Shown here piece by piece: positions 15,461 to 22,569 of a DNA stretch of 22,623 nt. Numbering within the stretch: the stretch's first letter is position 1; each line of letters begins with the position of its first letter. The translations under genes and the position numbers were made by a program. The notes under the pieces are model-generated. The model had not been told where the DNA came from. It was given only the letters and a program-made list of their open reading frames with translations, and searched no databases. The DNA is from a virus: IMG/VR virus record IMGVR_UViG_3300032242_002117, positions 1 through 22,623 of that record. One strand, written 5' to 3'.

Positions 15461-18196
15461 ATGCGCGACGCAGTCATTCGCATACAGGCCCAAGACGGCG
15501 CGTGGGAACACATCGGCGCGGACCGCTCGACCGGCATTGTCGCCGAAAGTTTGCAGCTCTCCGCGAACGCTTACGGACCCGACACCGCAAGTTTTAGTCT
15601 GCATCGCGATCCCGGCGCTGCGTGGCCGGACCTGTCAGCGTTCACGCCAGTGGAGATCGAAGTCGCTGGGCGATTGTGTTGGACTGGTCGAATCAGTGAA
15701 ACGCAGGTTCGTGATGGCAGCGAGCGATCATTGTCGATCAACTGTGAAGGCTCGCAAGCAGTTCTAGACGACGACCAATACGCGCGCGCATACGTTCACA
15801 CAAAGATCAGCGATTGGCGCGCACTCGGTGATTACGCGACGCTCGGCCCTGCGTTCAAAGGACACGAAGGGACCGTCAACCCTAACGGCGGCAGCATCTT
15901 TATGGGATGGCCGCAGGGAAGCACGCCGCAACAGGGCGAAGCTGTCGGAATGGTGCTTGATCTGGGCGGATCAACCGTCACCGGCGGCTATTCGCTCTAC
16001 GCAAAAGTCACACGGTACCTAGAGGTCGCGCGCATGACGCTTGCGACCGGCTCGGCTGGATACTTGACATCGTTTGGCTCGACACCAACTCTCCCGATCA
16101 TTGGCAGCGGTGGCACTAGTGCTGCAGCGATACCGGTCTGGAGCGCAGCATCTGTGGCATACACGGTCGGTCAGTTCGTGCAGCGCAACGTTGCTGGTGG
16201 AAACCCGACGATCTTTCAATGTTTGCGAGCGCACACGTCAGCAGCCGGAAACAGTCCAGACCTATACGCTGATCCGTGGACTGACCGTCAAGCCTACGCC
16301 GTCAACTCGATAGTCAATCAGGGCGGCTCGATTTATCAAACGCCGGTCGGCATTTCAACGCTTGCAGATTCGCTAATCGCTCCCGGCACACCCGCCGCCG
16401 CGGGCAAATGGACAGATATCACAGCGACCGCATACTGGGCGCCAATTGTTCCGCCGATTTCCTATTTCGTGGCAAGCTCAACTAACGCAGGCGGACTGCA
16501 GACGATCGCGAACCTGTCCTACGCTTCCCTGCAGTCGTACGGAATCCCGTACGGGTCCGGATATGGCCGGTCGCCTGCGGTGCGCGACTATTTGCAATCG
16601 CACTACACCGGGTCGCCAACATCGCCAGCATTCAAGACCGCTGGTTATTTCGACACGGTGTTTACGTTTAGCGGCGCGACGCGATTCATTGTGATCGTCG
16701 CCTACATCAATCGTTACGCGCAAGCACCACTAGCAAATCAATACGGCGCGCAGTTCGAACAGATCAGCGTCTACGGCAAACCGTCGTACTCATCCAATCC
16801 GTTCGACTCAACCCTGCGAGCTGCTGGATCACCTGCACTCGCAGCACAGTTCACGTCGGCGCTCACGCCGTCAATCACAGCCGACCTCGTTATCGCCGAC
16901 GCCGTCACCAGTGGCGGCTCCGACCTCACAGCCAATACGCCAACCGCACCGACGACAGTCCTGTCTCACGTCGTCACAGACGGTCACAAAACGCCGCGCG
17001 AAATGATCGACACAGTCAACGCCTATCACGGCTGGATTACGCGCGTAAACGAAAACAAACAGCTCACGTTCAAACCACGACCAACCACGCCAATCGCGCA
17101 ACTCGACAAATCCAGCGGATATGACTTCACCGATCAAGCCTCAAGCAGCGGCGCAGACGTCTACTCGCGAATCATCGTCGACGGACAGGATTATCAGGGC
17201 GGAGCGCTGCGCGTAGTTCGCACCGCGGCGCAGCTTGCATCAGCGATCCAGATCAGTGCAGCGGGAGCCAGCACAATCACTGCAGCTCAACAGGCCGGAA
17301 TAAAAATCATCGACCGACCGTCCGGCATTGCACTAAATCCGATCAATGGTGGAATCAAAACCACGACGACCGTTCAGTCCACGCTGTTTTCCGCAAACGC
17401 CATTTTCCGAGCTGGTGTGACGTACGTGTTGACCGGGACGTTTACGTATTCGGGCGCGACCGGCGCAACGTACCCGCAGGGACTGCAGATCACGTTCGGA
17501 CGCGACGGTTACTGCGTGCCATCCGGCAGATCACTATCGACAAACACGGCGCTCACAGTTGCCGGAAATGGCACTAACTCGCCGACCGTTTATGGCAACG
17601 CGAACGGAAGCGATGTCGGACCGTTCGCGTTTCAAATCCTCTGGACGCCGGAAACCGATCAAGACTGGACGTCCGGATCTGTGTTCACGTTCTCAACGAC
17701 AAACGGAAACAGTGGAGTCGGCGGGGACACGACACCATCGATTCGCATCGGCAAGAACGATACGTCGAACGCGACTGCGGCTGATCCGTCGATTCAGATT
17801 CGCTCCAGCACACTTGCGGAGATGCGCGGCATTCGACGCAGCTACCAGCTACAGGTTCCCGGCGTGCAAACCACCGCGACGCTCGCGGCGATCGGTGACG
17901 CATGGCTGTTCGATCATTTTCGCGCACAGTTTCGCGGAACGGTTCAAATCACCGGACCAAATGCTGCTCGAACTTTTACGACCGGCGATCCGATTCATCC
18001 CTCCGCACTGCTGCTGCAGACCGGTGAGTTGCTGCAGCTCACCGATCGCATCGACCCCGACACTGGACAAGTCGGCAGAGACGCGCGCATCGCCGCCGTG
18101 CAATACGACCACGACAGCGAAACGGCAAGCGTCGAGCTGGACAATCGCAGAGACAACCTTCAAACATTTCTCAGCCGACTCCAGATCGGTCAGTAA
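15461..18196 (+). CDS. Tail hub/minor tail protein with chitin-binding-like modules
   Basis: This 911-aa protein begins 3 nt after the previous stop. Its first 110 residues (VEIEVAGRLCWTGRISETQV) and a distant block near 505-590 (VVTDGHKTPREMIDTVNAYHGWITRVNENKQLTFKPRP, then DVYSRIIVDGQ) have the style of tail-hub (gpL/Tal-like) proteins. Its C-terminus (LQLTDRIDPDTGQVGRDARIAAVQYDHDSETASVELDN) also fits. Long insertions interrupt it: two CBM5/12-like modules at 227-273 and 274-317 (VAYTVGQFVQ...PWTD and YAVNSIVNQGGSIYQ...KWTDI), and beta-rich segments near 330-450 and 625-770. It likely forms the tail tip and touches the host. No peptidase motif was recognised. Confidence 0.8.
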   Translation: MRDAVIRIQAQDGAWEHIGADRSTGIVAESLQLSANAYGPDTASFSLHRDPGAAWPDLSAFTPVEIEVAGRLCWTGRISETQVRDGSERSLSINCEGSQAVLDDDQYARAYVHTKISDWRALGDYATLGPAFKGHEGTVNPNGGSIFMGWPQGSTPQQGEAVGMVLDLGGSTVTGGYSLYAKVTRYLEVARMTLATGSAGYLTSFGSTPTLPIIGSGGTSAAAIPVWSAASVAYTVGQFVQRNVAGGNPTIFQCLRAHTSAAGNSPDLYADPWTDRQAYAVNSIVNQGGSIYQTPVGISTLADSLIAPGTPAAAGKWTDITATAYWAPIVPPISYFVASSTNAGGLQTIANLSYASLQSYGIPYGSGYGRSPAVRDYLQSHYTGSPTSPAFKTAGYFDTVFTFSGATRFIVIVAYINRYAQAPLANQYGAQFEQISVYGKPSYSSNPFDSTLRAAGSPALAAQFTSALTPSITADLVIADAVTSGGSDLTANTPTAPTTVLSHVVTDGHKTPREMIDTVNAYHGWITRVNENKQLTFKPRPTTPIAQLDKSSGYDFTDQASSSGADVYSRIIVDGQDYQGGALRVVRTAAQLASAIQISAAGASTITAAQQAGIKIIDRPSGIALNPINGGIKTTTTVQSTLFSANAIFRAGVTYVLTGTFTYSGATGATYPQGLQITFGRDGYCVPSGRSLSTNTALTVAGNGTNSPTVYGNANGSDVGPFAFQILWTPETDQDWTSGSVFTFSTTNGNSGVGGDTTPSIRIGKNDTSNATAADPSIQIRSSTLAEMRGIRRSYQLQVPGVQTTATLAAIGDAWLFDHFRAQFRGTVQITGPNAARTFTTGDPIHPSALLLQTGELLQLTDRIDPDTGQVGRDARIAAVQYDHDSETASVELDNRRDNLQTFLSRLQIGQ

Positions 18197-18219
18197 ACCC
18201 TCAACCCTTACAGAACGCG

Positions 18220-18543
18220 ATGACCATAGACACAGCCGACCTCATTCTCCAAAACCTTGAACACGTACGCGAAGACTTGCGAACACTGCGCGACGAAGTA
18301 AAAGCCGGATTCGAAAAGGTAAACGGTCGGCTGGGCAAACTCGAAGACAGAGTTACCGCACTGGAGAAATGGCAGGGAGAGATCAAAGCGGTAGACAACG
18401 CAAATGATCGCAGCTTCGAACAGTCACACCTCCGGGAACACGTCAAATGGACGTCGAAACAGGTTCTCATCGCGGCGGCGGCACTTTTGGTCGGTTCGGT
18501 CAGTGCATCGATCGCGATCATCACAGCACTACACATCAGCTAA
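18220..18543 (+). CDS. Coiled-coil protein with C-terminal membrane segment (holin-like or XhlA-like)
   Basis: A 107-aa protein opening the lysis cassette. Residues 7-55 form a heptad-rich coiled coil (LILQNLEHVREDLRTLRDEVKAGFEKVNGRLGKLEDRVTALEKW). One membrane segment follows at about residues 83-104 (LIAAAALLVGSVSASIAIIT). This layout resembles XhlA-type haemolysin/holin partners, which work with small holins and endolysins, but many unrelated phage membrane proteins share it. It follows the tail genes and precedes two cell-wall hydrolases. No strong ribosome-binding site is visible before ATG 18220. Confidence 0.75.
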   Translation: MTIDTADLILQNLEHVREDLRTLRDEVKAGFEKVNGRLGKLEDRVTALEKWQGEIKAVDNANDRSFEQSHLREHVKWTSKQVLIAAAALLVGSVSASIAIITALHIS

Positions 18544-18556
18544 CGGAAGGCACAAA

Positions 18557-19132
18557 ATGGCACTAGTTGAAATGACACCTCGCCTAAACGCGAAAGCGTG
18601 GGAGACGATTGGCTGGAACACCCCCGGTAGCGCGCCGGTGCCGATGTTTCGCGCGCACGCATGGGCGCTACAGGCAGCGCACGATCGCGGCGCACGATTC
18701 GTCGTGACCAGTGCCGACCGTCGCGAGGGAGTCGCGGAGGCCTACGGCAAAAGCAGTCAAGCAGCGCTCTACCGGCTCTATCTTGCCGGTAAGGGCTATC
18801 CGGCGAATCCTCCCGGCAGATCCAGCCATGAGCTGCGCAGCGACGGAAACGCCGTCTACCTCACGCCAGCCGGAGATCCGATCAGTCGACGAATGCTCGG
18901 CATTGACGCAGTCGACGACGGCTGCGAAAACTCGTGCGATCAGTTGATTCAAACATTGAACGCTCTCGGCATTCGCGCAGTCAAACCGTACGCGAGCGGA
19001 GCCGAAGCACACCATTTCATCATCCGCAACATCTTCGAAGGGATCGCATGGCGCGCACTGGTCAAATCAACGGCGCGCAAGCACTCTCGTCGCTGGCTGC
19101 AGATCGTTACACGAAAGGGCTACACGAAATGA
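18557..19132 (+). CDS. M15/VanY-like peptidase, putative endolysin
   Basis: This 191-aa protein likely cuts peptide links in peptidoglycan. A region resembling the zinc peptidase M15 (VanY/D-Ala-D-Ala carboxypeptidase) group spans residues about 40-160: SxDRREGV, then S90-H91 with the following G-N-A, and a C-terminal EAHHF (E150, H152, H153) matching the ExxH/WH motif. The canonical SxHxxGxAxD pattern is distorted: three residues are inserted after H91 and the Asp position holds Y101. D96 or D117 might supply a ligand. CGGAAGG (18544-18550) precedes ATG 18557. Its stop overlaps the next lysin by 4 nt. The family call is moderate; hydrolase context is strong. Confidence 0.65.
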   Translation: MALVEMTPRLNAKAWETIGWNTPGSAPVPMFRAHAWALQAAHDRGARFVVTSADRREGVAEAYGKSSQAALYRLYLAGKGYPANPPGRSSHELRSDGNAVYLTPAGDPISRRMLGIDAVDDGCENSCDQLIQTLNALGIRAVKPYASGAEAHHFIIRNIFEGIAWRALVKSTARKHSRRWLQIVTRKGYTK

Positions 19133-19785
19133 GCATTCGCGGAGTTGACATTTACGAAGGCGACGGGCAAGTAACGTGGCCGAAGCTCGCGCAGTGGGCG
19201 CAGTTTGCGATCGTCAAAGTTACCGAGGGTGACTATCACGACTCGCTCGCATCCGCCGAACGCATTCAGCGCGCACGCGAAGCCGGAGTGATGGTCGGCG
19301 GCTACTGCTTTTTGCGACCGAAGCCGGGACGCAGCGGAGCTGACGAAGTAAAGATTTTCCTAGACGCTTGCCGCGCAATCGGTCTATACGACAAGAGCGG
19401 ACATCACGCAATCCGCCCAGTGCTGGATTTCGAAGCCAGCGCATTCGACACGTCGACGACGGTCGGGAAGTTTCGAACGCGCGCATACCTGCGCGGCGCG
19501 ATCCGGGAGGTTCGACGGCAGCTCGGCGGACGCCACCCAATCATCTATAGCGGCGCGTGGTGGCTCGACGACACGGTCGGTCTGAAATGGACCAGTGGCT
19601 GTCCACTGTGGGTCGCGAGCTACACACACCAGCCAATCATTCCAACAGCGTGGGCAAAGCAGGGCGCGATGCTGTGGCAATACACCGACCATCAGGTCGT
19701 CCCCGGCATCAGTCGACCAGTCGACGCAAACGTCTACGTCGGACCCGGTGGAGAAGCCGGTTTCCGCTCGCACCTCTGCATATAG
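19129..19785 (+). CDS. Glycoside hydrolase family 25 lysozyme (endolysin)
   Basis: This 218-aa protein should hydrolyse the sugar backbone of peptidoglycan to release progeny. It is a nearly bare GH25 catalytic domain: RGVDIYEG at the start (D7), FAIVKVTEGDYH, GGYCFLRP, the catalytic core strand PVLDFEA with D100 and E102, IIYSGAWWLDD, and LWQYTDHQVVPGISRPVDANVY at the end. No cell-wall binding domain is present. ATG 19129 overlaps the preceding stop (ATGA), with AAAGGG 9 nt upstream; a longer start inside the previous gene is not supported. It is paired with an M15-like enzyme of different bond specificity. Confidence 0.93.
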   Translation: MSIRGVDIYEGDGQVTWPKLAQWAQFAIVKVTEGDYHDSLASAERIQRAREAGVMVGGYCFLRPKPGRSGADEVKIFLDACRAIGLYDKSGHHAIRPVLDFEASAFDTSTTVGKFRTRAYLRGAIREVRRQLGGRHPIIYSGAWWLDDTVGLKWTSGCPLWVASYTHQPIIPTAWAKQGAMLWQYTDHQVVPGISRPVDANVYVGPGGEAGFRSHLCI

Positions 19786-19810
19786 CAAAGTCAACCCGAA
19801 GGGAAACGTC

Positions 19811-19981
19811 ATGCTCTCAAAAGCTCAGTTCTCAACCTTGAACGGACTAGTAATCGCCGCACTCACAGCACTCGTCAGTAGCGGAGTCATCAGTGGCAAG
19901 ACCGTTAGTGTCTGGCAACCACTGGTCGCCGCGGTGCTTGCGTTCGTCGGCACGGTCGCGGTTCGCAGCGCTCGACCGTAA
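19811..19981 (+). CDS. Small two-helix membrane protein, holin candidate
   Basis: A 56-aa protein with two predicted membrane helices at about residues 10-29 (LNGLVIAALTALVSSGVISG) and 36-52 (WQPLVAAVLAFVGTVAVR), joined by a short turn and ending in RSARP. Such small two-span proteins next to endolysins commonly act as holins, making membrane holes at the time of lysis. AAGGGA precedes ATG 19811. It is the last gene of the late operon, about 110 nt before a strong terminator. No family can be named. Confidence 0.8.
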   Translation: MLSKAQFSTLNGLVIAALTALVSSGVISGKTVSVWQPLVAAVLAFVGTVAVRSARP

Positions 19982-20047
19982 TCAACCGTCACCCAGCAGG
20001 AGCAGCGAAAACGCAGTCGCCAAGCGCCTCGGGTTGCGGTATTGTGT

Positions 20048-20080
20048 GCATCGAATGATGCCTTTCTGCCCCGTTGGGGC
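20048..20080 (+). ncRNA. Two short hairpins before the terminator, possible small RNA or 3' element
   Basis: GCATC-GAAT-GATGC (20048-20061) and GCCCC-GTT-GGGGC (20068-20080) lie in tandem, just upstream of the terminator hairpin. Together they give a three-stem RNA of roughly 80 nt (20048-20127) in a gap with no gene. It could be a protective 3' end of the late mRNA or a separate small RNA; no convincing promoter is visible. Confidence 0.35.
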
Positions 20081-20090
20081 GATTGGATTT

Positions 20091-20127
20091 AGAGGTCGAG
20101 GCGCGACCACGCCTCGGCCTCTCTTTT
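20091..20127 (+). terminator. Rho-independent terminator of the late operon
   Basis: AGAGGTCGAGGCG (20091-20103) pairs with CGCCTCGGCCTCT (20110-20122), a 13-bp stem with one G-T pair and a CGACCA loop. It is followed by CTTTT. The T run lies on the plus strand side, so it stops rightward transcripts of the late genes before they run into the opposing repressor gene. Confidence 0.88.
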
Positions 20128-20135
20128 CGCTGTGA

Positions 20136-20336
20136 CTAGCTCGCGGGTGACGCTGCGGCCTCGCGCCCGATCACATCGAGCAGGTTCCGCATCGTTTCCT
20201 TCGACGGCCTGTACCCGTTCTCGATGAATCTGATCGTCGCGGACGTCGTACCGGCCATCACTGCAAGCCGTTCCTGAGTCAGTCCCGCCGACTCGCGAAG
20301 CGGAATCCGGCTGTGTGTATAGGCTTGCGCTTCCAC
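20136..20336 (-). CDS. Xre-type helix-turn-helix regulator
   Basis: A 66-aa protein made almost only of a Cro/C1-type helix-turn-helix: LRESAGLTQERLAVMAGTTSATIRFIENG at about residues 13-41, then an YRPSKETMRNLLDVIG helix. It should bind an operator as a dimer and control transcription. It is the only leftward gene in the window and lies convergent to the late operon and divergent from the phosphoesterase gene. The start appears to be GTG 20336 with no clear ribosome-binding site; no alternative upstream start retains the domain better. Whether it acts as a lysogeny repressor or an early/late switch is unknown. Confidence 0.85.
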   Translation of the reverse strand: MEAQAYTHSRIPLRESAGLTQERLAVMAGTTSATIRFIENGYRPSKETMRNLLDVIGREAAASPAS

Positions 20337-20404
20337 TCAGAAGCAATCCAAAAGATGCAATCGCGCTCGTCTGCAACCGCAGGCGGGCGCGTTTGCACGT
20401 CTGC

Positions 20405-20421
20405 ACGCACCGACTGTGCGT
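20405..20421. promoter_or_regulatory. Candidate operator, perfect inverted repeat
   Basis: ACGCACCGACTGTGCGT has two perfect 6-bp half-sites around a 5-nt spacer. It ends 25 nt before the phosphoesterase ATG, covering where the -35 region would be. Its size fits a dimeric Xre-type repressor site, which is inference. Confidence 0.5.
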
Positions 20422-20434
20422 CCGCGGTGCGCTG

Positions 20435-20446
20435 CATAGTGTCAGT
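20435..20446 (+). promoter_or_regulatory. Candidate -10 element for a leaderless phosphoesterase mRNA
   Basis: CATAGT (20435-20440) matches four of six bases of TATAAT and lies 6 nt before ATG 20447. There is no ribosome-binding site in between. This arrangement would start the mRNA at or near the A of the ATG. No good -35 is visible. Confidence 0.4.
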
Positions 20447-21913
20447 ATGCCGCGGATCGTTCGCACGTACCCATCAGACGGGCAACTGGTTGAACTAGTT
20501 GCACGACTCGGAACGCTTTCGGCTGTTGCGACGCATCTAGAAATGCCTAACCAGTCGCTGTTCAACCACGTGCGCAGGCGCAGATCTGAAAACCCATTAC
20601 TCGACAAGCAGATAGACGACGCTCGCAAACTGGCGAAGGCATCAGAGACACGAAGTCATTTGGACCCGCGCGGCTCGATCAGTTGGCCGAGCGATCAAGA
20701 GCTGACGCTCGCATTGCAAACAATGAGCGTGCGTGAACTGGCCGATCAGATTGGCTGTGCTGAAGCGACGCTGCGGTATCGACTGCGCCGCCAGCAGATC
20801 GCGGTTCCATCCGCCAGTCGTAGTCGCGTCGAAACGAACCTAGACGCTGAAATCAGCGAAGCAGAACTGCTCAGACGTCGTAACGCCGAACTGGAGAAGG
20901 TCGCGCGCAACGCTCGAAAAGATGACGTCGAAACCGAAGCTCTGATCCGCAGACTCGAAGCCGCACTTCCCGAAGCGGCGGCTCGGTACGTAGCTCCACC
21001 AGCTCGACCACGACGGCAAGCCGCAGCCGCCGACGACCAGCACGAAGCGATTCTCTTATTCAGCGACACGCACGCTGGAGAGACAGTCACGCGCGAAGAG
21101 ACACTCGGACTGAACGAATACAACTGGCAAGTCATGCTCGATCGAATGGCTCGTCTGCAGGATCGCGTTCTGTCATTCGTCGCTCATCGTCCATACCCGA
21201 TTCGGAAACTGCACGTCTGGCTGCTCGGAGATATGTTGTCCGGCTCGATTCACGAAGAGCTGGCTCGCACGAATGAAATGGCGGACGCGCAAGCGACCGT
21301 TCAGTTTGCCACCGATTGCGCAGCTTGGCTCGAAGGTTTCGCCGGACATTTCGACTCGATCGACGTCGCTGGAGTACCCGGCAACCATCCGCGCCGCTCG
21401 CGCAAACCGTCCGCGAAGCAGGCAGCAAACAACGACGATTGGATCGCGTACAAAATCGTCGAACTGCTCATGCGCGGCGACGACCGCTACAGCTTCGATT
21501 TTCCCGCCGCGAGTTTCGTCATGCGAACCGTCGCCGAGCGCTGGCGGTTTCTCATCATGCACGGAGACGGCATTCGCTCATCGATGCCCGGTGTCCCGTG
21601 GGGCGGCGTGGTGCGACGTATCACGGTGCTGGAGCAGCAGTTCTCCGCCGCGAAAACACCGATTGATTACGTGGCGCTCGGACACTTCCACACCGCGAAC
21701 GCAATCGACGGAGTCAGTGTTCGCACGTTCCTCAACGGCTCGACAAAAGGCGTCGACGAATACAGCTTGAAAGCGTTCGGATCTGGACGCGCACCGACGC
21801 AGCTACTGCTTACCTGCCATCCACGCCGCGGAATCACGGACATCTCAATACTCGATCTCGAAGACCACCATCCGGCAGGCTTGTCGAAAGCAGACGTCGA
21901 CGCGCAGGCATGA
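20447..21913 (+). CDS. Helix-turn-helix/calcineurin-like metallophosphoesterase fusion
   Basis: This 488-aa protein joins DNA-binding and phosphoesterase parts. HTH-like segments lie at residues 14-45 and 84-118 (MSVRELADQIGCAEATLRYRLRR), followed by a charged coiled coil (about 132-178). The metallophosphoesterase shows every expected ligand motif: D207 and H209 (FSDTH), D262 (LLGDM), N313 and H314 (GNH), H372 (IMHGDG), H413 and H415 (GHFH). The fold acts on phosphodiesters in DNA (Mre11/SbcD), RNA or nucleotides; the HTH parts suggest DNA. ATG 20447 is chosen because a longer reading to 20315 crosses the promoter region. It has no ribosome-binding site. The protein appears catalytically intact; its substrate and role are not known. 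Confidence 0.88.
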   Translation: MPRIVRTYPSDGQLVELVARLGTLSAVATHLEMPNQSLFNHVRRRRSENPLLDKQIDDARKLAKASETRSHLDPRGSISWPSDQELTLALQTMSVRELADQIGCAEATLRYRLRRQQIAVPSASRSRVETNLDAEISEAELLRRRNAELEKVARNARKDDVETEALIRRLEAALPEAAARYVAPPARPRRQAAAADDQHEAILLFSDTHAGETVTREETLGLNEYNWQVMLDRMARLQDRVLSFVAHRPYPIRKLHVWLLGDMLSGSIHEELARTNEMADAQATVQFATDCAAWLEGFAGHFDSIDVAGVPGNHPRRSRKPSAKQAANNDDWIAYKIVELLMRGDDRYSFDFPAASFVMRTVAERWRFLIMHGDGIRSSMPGVPWGGVVRRITVLEQQFSAAKTPIDYVALGHFHTANAIDGVSVRTFLNGSTKGVDEYSLKAFGSGRAPTQLLLTCHPRRGITDISILDLEDHHPAGLSKADVDAQA

Positions 21914-22320
21914 TGACCGACTGCTCACACAGTCCCGGCAGCGATCCGCGCAGGCAGGGAACGTGCATCAAGTGCGGTCGACCGATGCCGAACGAACCAG
22001 TCATGGATCGCGACCCGGCATTCGAACGCGCAGCGATCCAGCACGCAGCCGATGCGGTTGGTCACGCTCACCTCGTCGACCGCATTGTCGCTGACGCCGA
22101 CCGGCGAACAGATCCCGGACCAGTCAGCTTGACCGCAGAGCGCGACCTCGTCGCCGAGCATCTCGACGAAACAGTCGACGGTTTCAACTACGCAACGTGG
22201 GAACTGCTGCGACTGCAGATCGCAGCGGAAGATCGCGCCGAACGCGCCGCCGCACTGACTGAAGCACTGAAACTCTCAGTGCTGCTTTATGACGCATTGC
22301 AGCGCGCCGCGCGCGCATGA
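21910..22320 (+). CDS. Unknown protein with N-terminal zinc-finger-like motif
   Basis: A 136-aa protein translationally coupled to the phosphoesterase by ATGA (21910-21913); a second ATG at 21913 is an alternative start. C5, H7, C19 and C22 (CSH...CIKCGRPMP) could bind zinc. The rest is helical and acidic (AAIQHAADAVGHAHLVDRIVADAD, then LLRLQIAAEDRAERAAALTEALKLSVLLYDALQRAARA). No family is recognised. Coupling to a DNA-binding phosphoesterase suggests a partner or nucleic-acid-related role, but that is inferred. Confidence 0.78.
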   Translation: MMTDCSHSPGSDPRRQGTCIKCGRPMPNEPVMDRDPAFERAAIQHAADAVGHAHLVDRIVADADRRTDPGPVSLTAERDLVAEHLDETVDGFNYATWELLRLQIAAEDRAERAAALTEALKLSVLLYDALQRAARA

Positions 22321-22475
22321 AGCAGTCGCGCTGCGAGTCGTGTCGCAACCCGATCAATCATGGTCGACTCTGCTGGCCGTGCGCATTGTGGCTCGGCGTT
22401 TGCGAACTGTGCGTGCGACCTCGCACCGCACGCGACCGCTCGGGGTTATTGCTCACCTGTACCCATTGCGGGTAA
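22317..22475 (+). CDS. 52-aa cysteine-rich protein with four CxxC motifs
   Basis: This short gene begins at ATG 22317, overlapping the preceding TGA (ATGA), and ends TAA 22473-22475. It encodes 52 residues with four CxxC pairs: C6-C9, C19-C22, C29-C32 and C48-C51. H15 and H50 lie nearby. Spacing is right for two zinc ribbons/knuckles. Basic residues (R5, R10, R17, R34, R36, R39, R41) suggest nucleic-acid contact. It extends the translationally coupled run of phosphoesterase and zinc-finger-like protein. It is easily missed because it is short; regular cysteine spacing makes it unlikely to be random. Confidence 0.75.
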   Translation: MKQSRCESCRNPINHGRLCWPCALWLGVCELCVRPRTARDRSGLLLTCTHCG

Positions 22476-22569
22476 AAACGGCATCGCGTTTCAGGAAAAC
22501 TACGGTACACAAAACCGGAACCGCCGCTGCGCGATTGCGTGAAAAGTGCGGTACGTTTCATCGTGATGA

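Larger units (their letters stand above)
20337..20446. promoter_or_regulatory. Divergent intergenic region
   Basis: The 110 nt between the Xre regulator and the phosphoesterase gene must hold both promoters. It contains a perfect inverted repeat at 20405-20421 and a CATAGT at 20435-20440. No clear -35 box was found on either strand. Confidence 0.55.

Noticed and set aside
20030-20125. tRNA-like cloverleaf candidate in the gap after the lysis genes
   Set aside because: The stems do not form acceptor, anticodon and T arms with conserved loop bases; they read as independent hairpins and a terminator.
20136-20336. Xre gene as proof that the phage is temperate
   Set aside because: No integrase, excisionase, partition genes or att site are visible; small Xre regulators also occur in lytic phages and the window is incomplete.
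20089-20628. 179-aa minus-strand open frame across the Xre gene and the phosphoesterase start
   Set aside because: It conflicts with the Xre reading frame, whose HTH is clear, and covers the terminator and intergenic DNA; no motif supports it.
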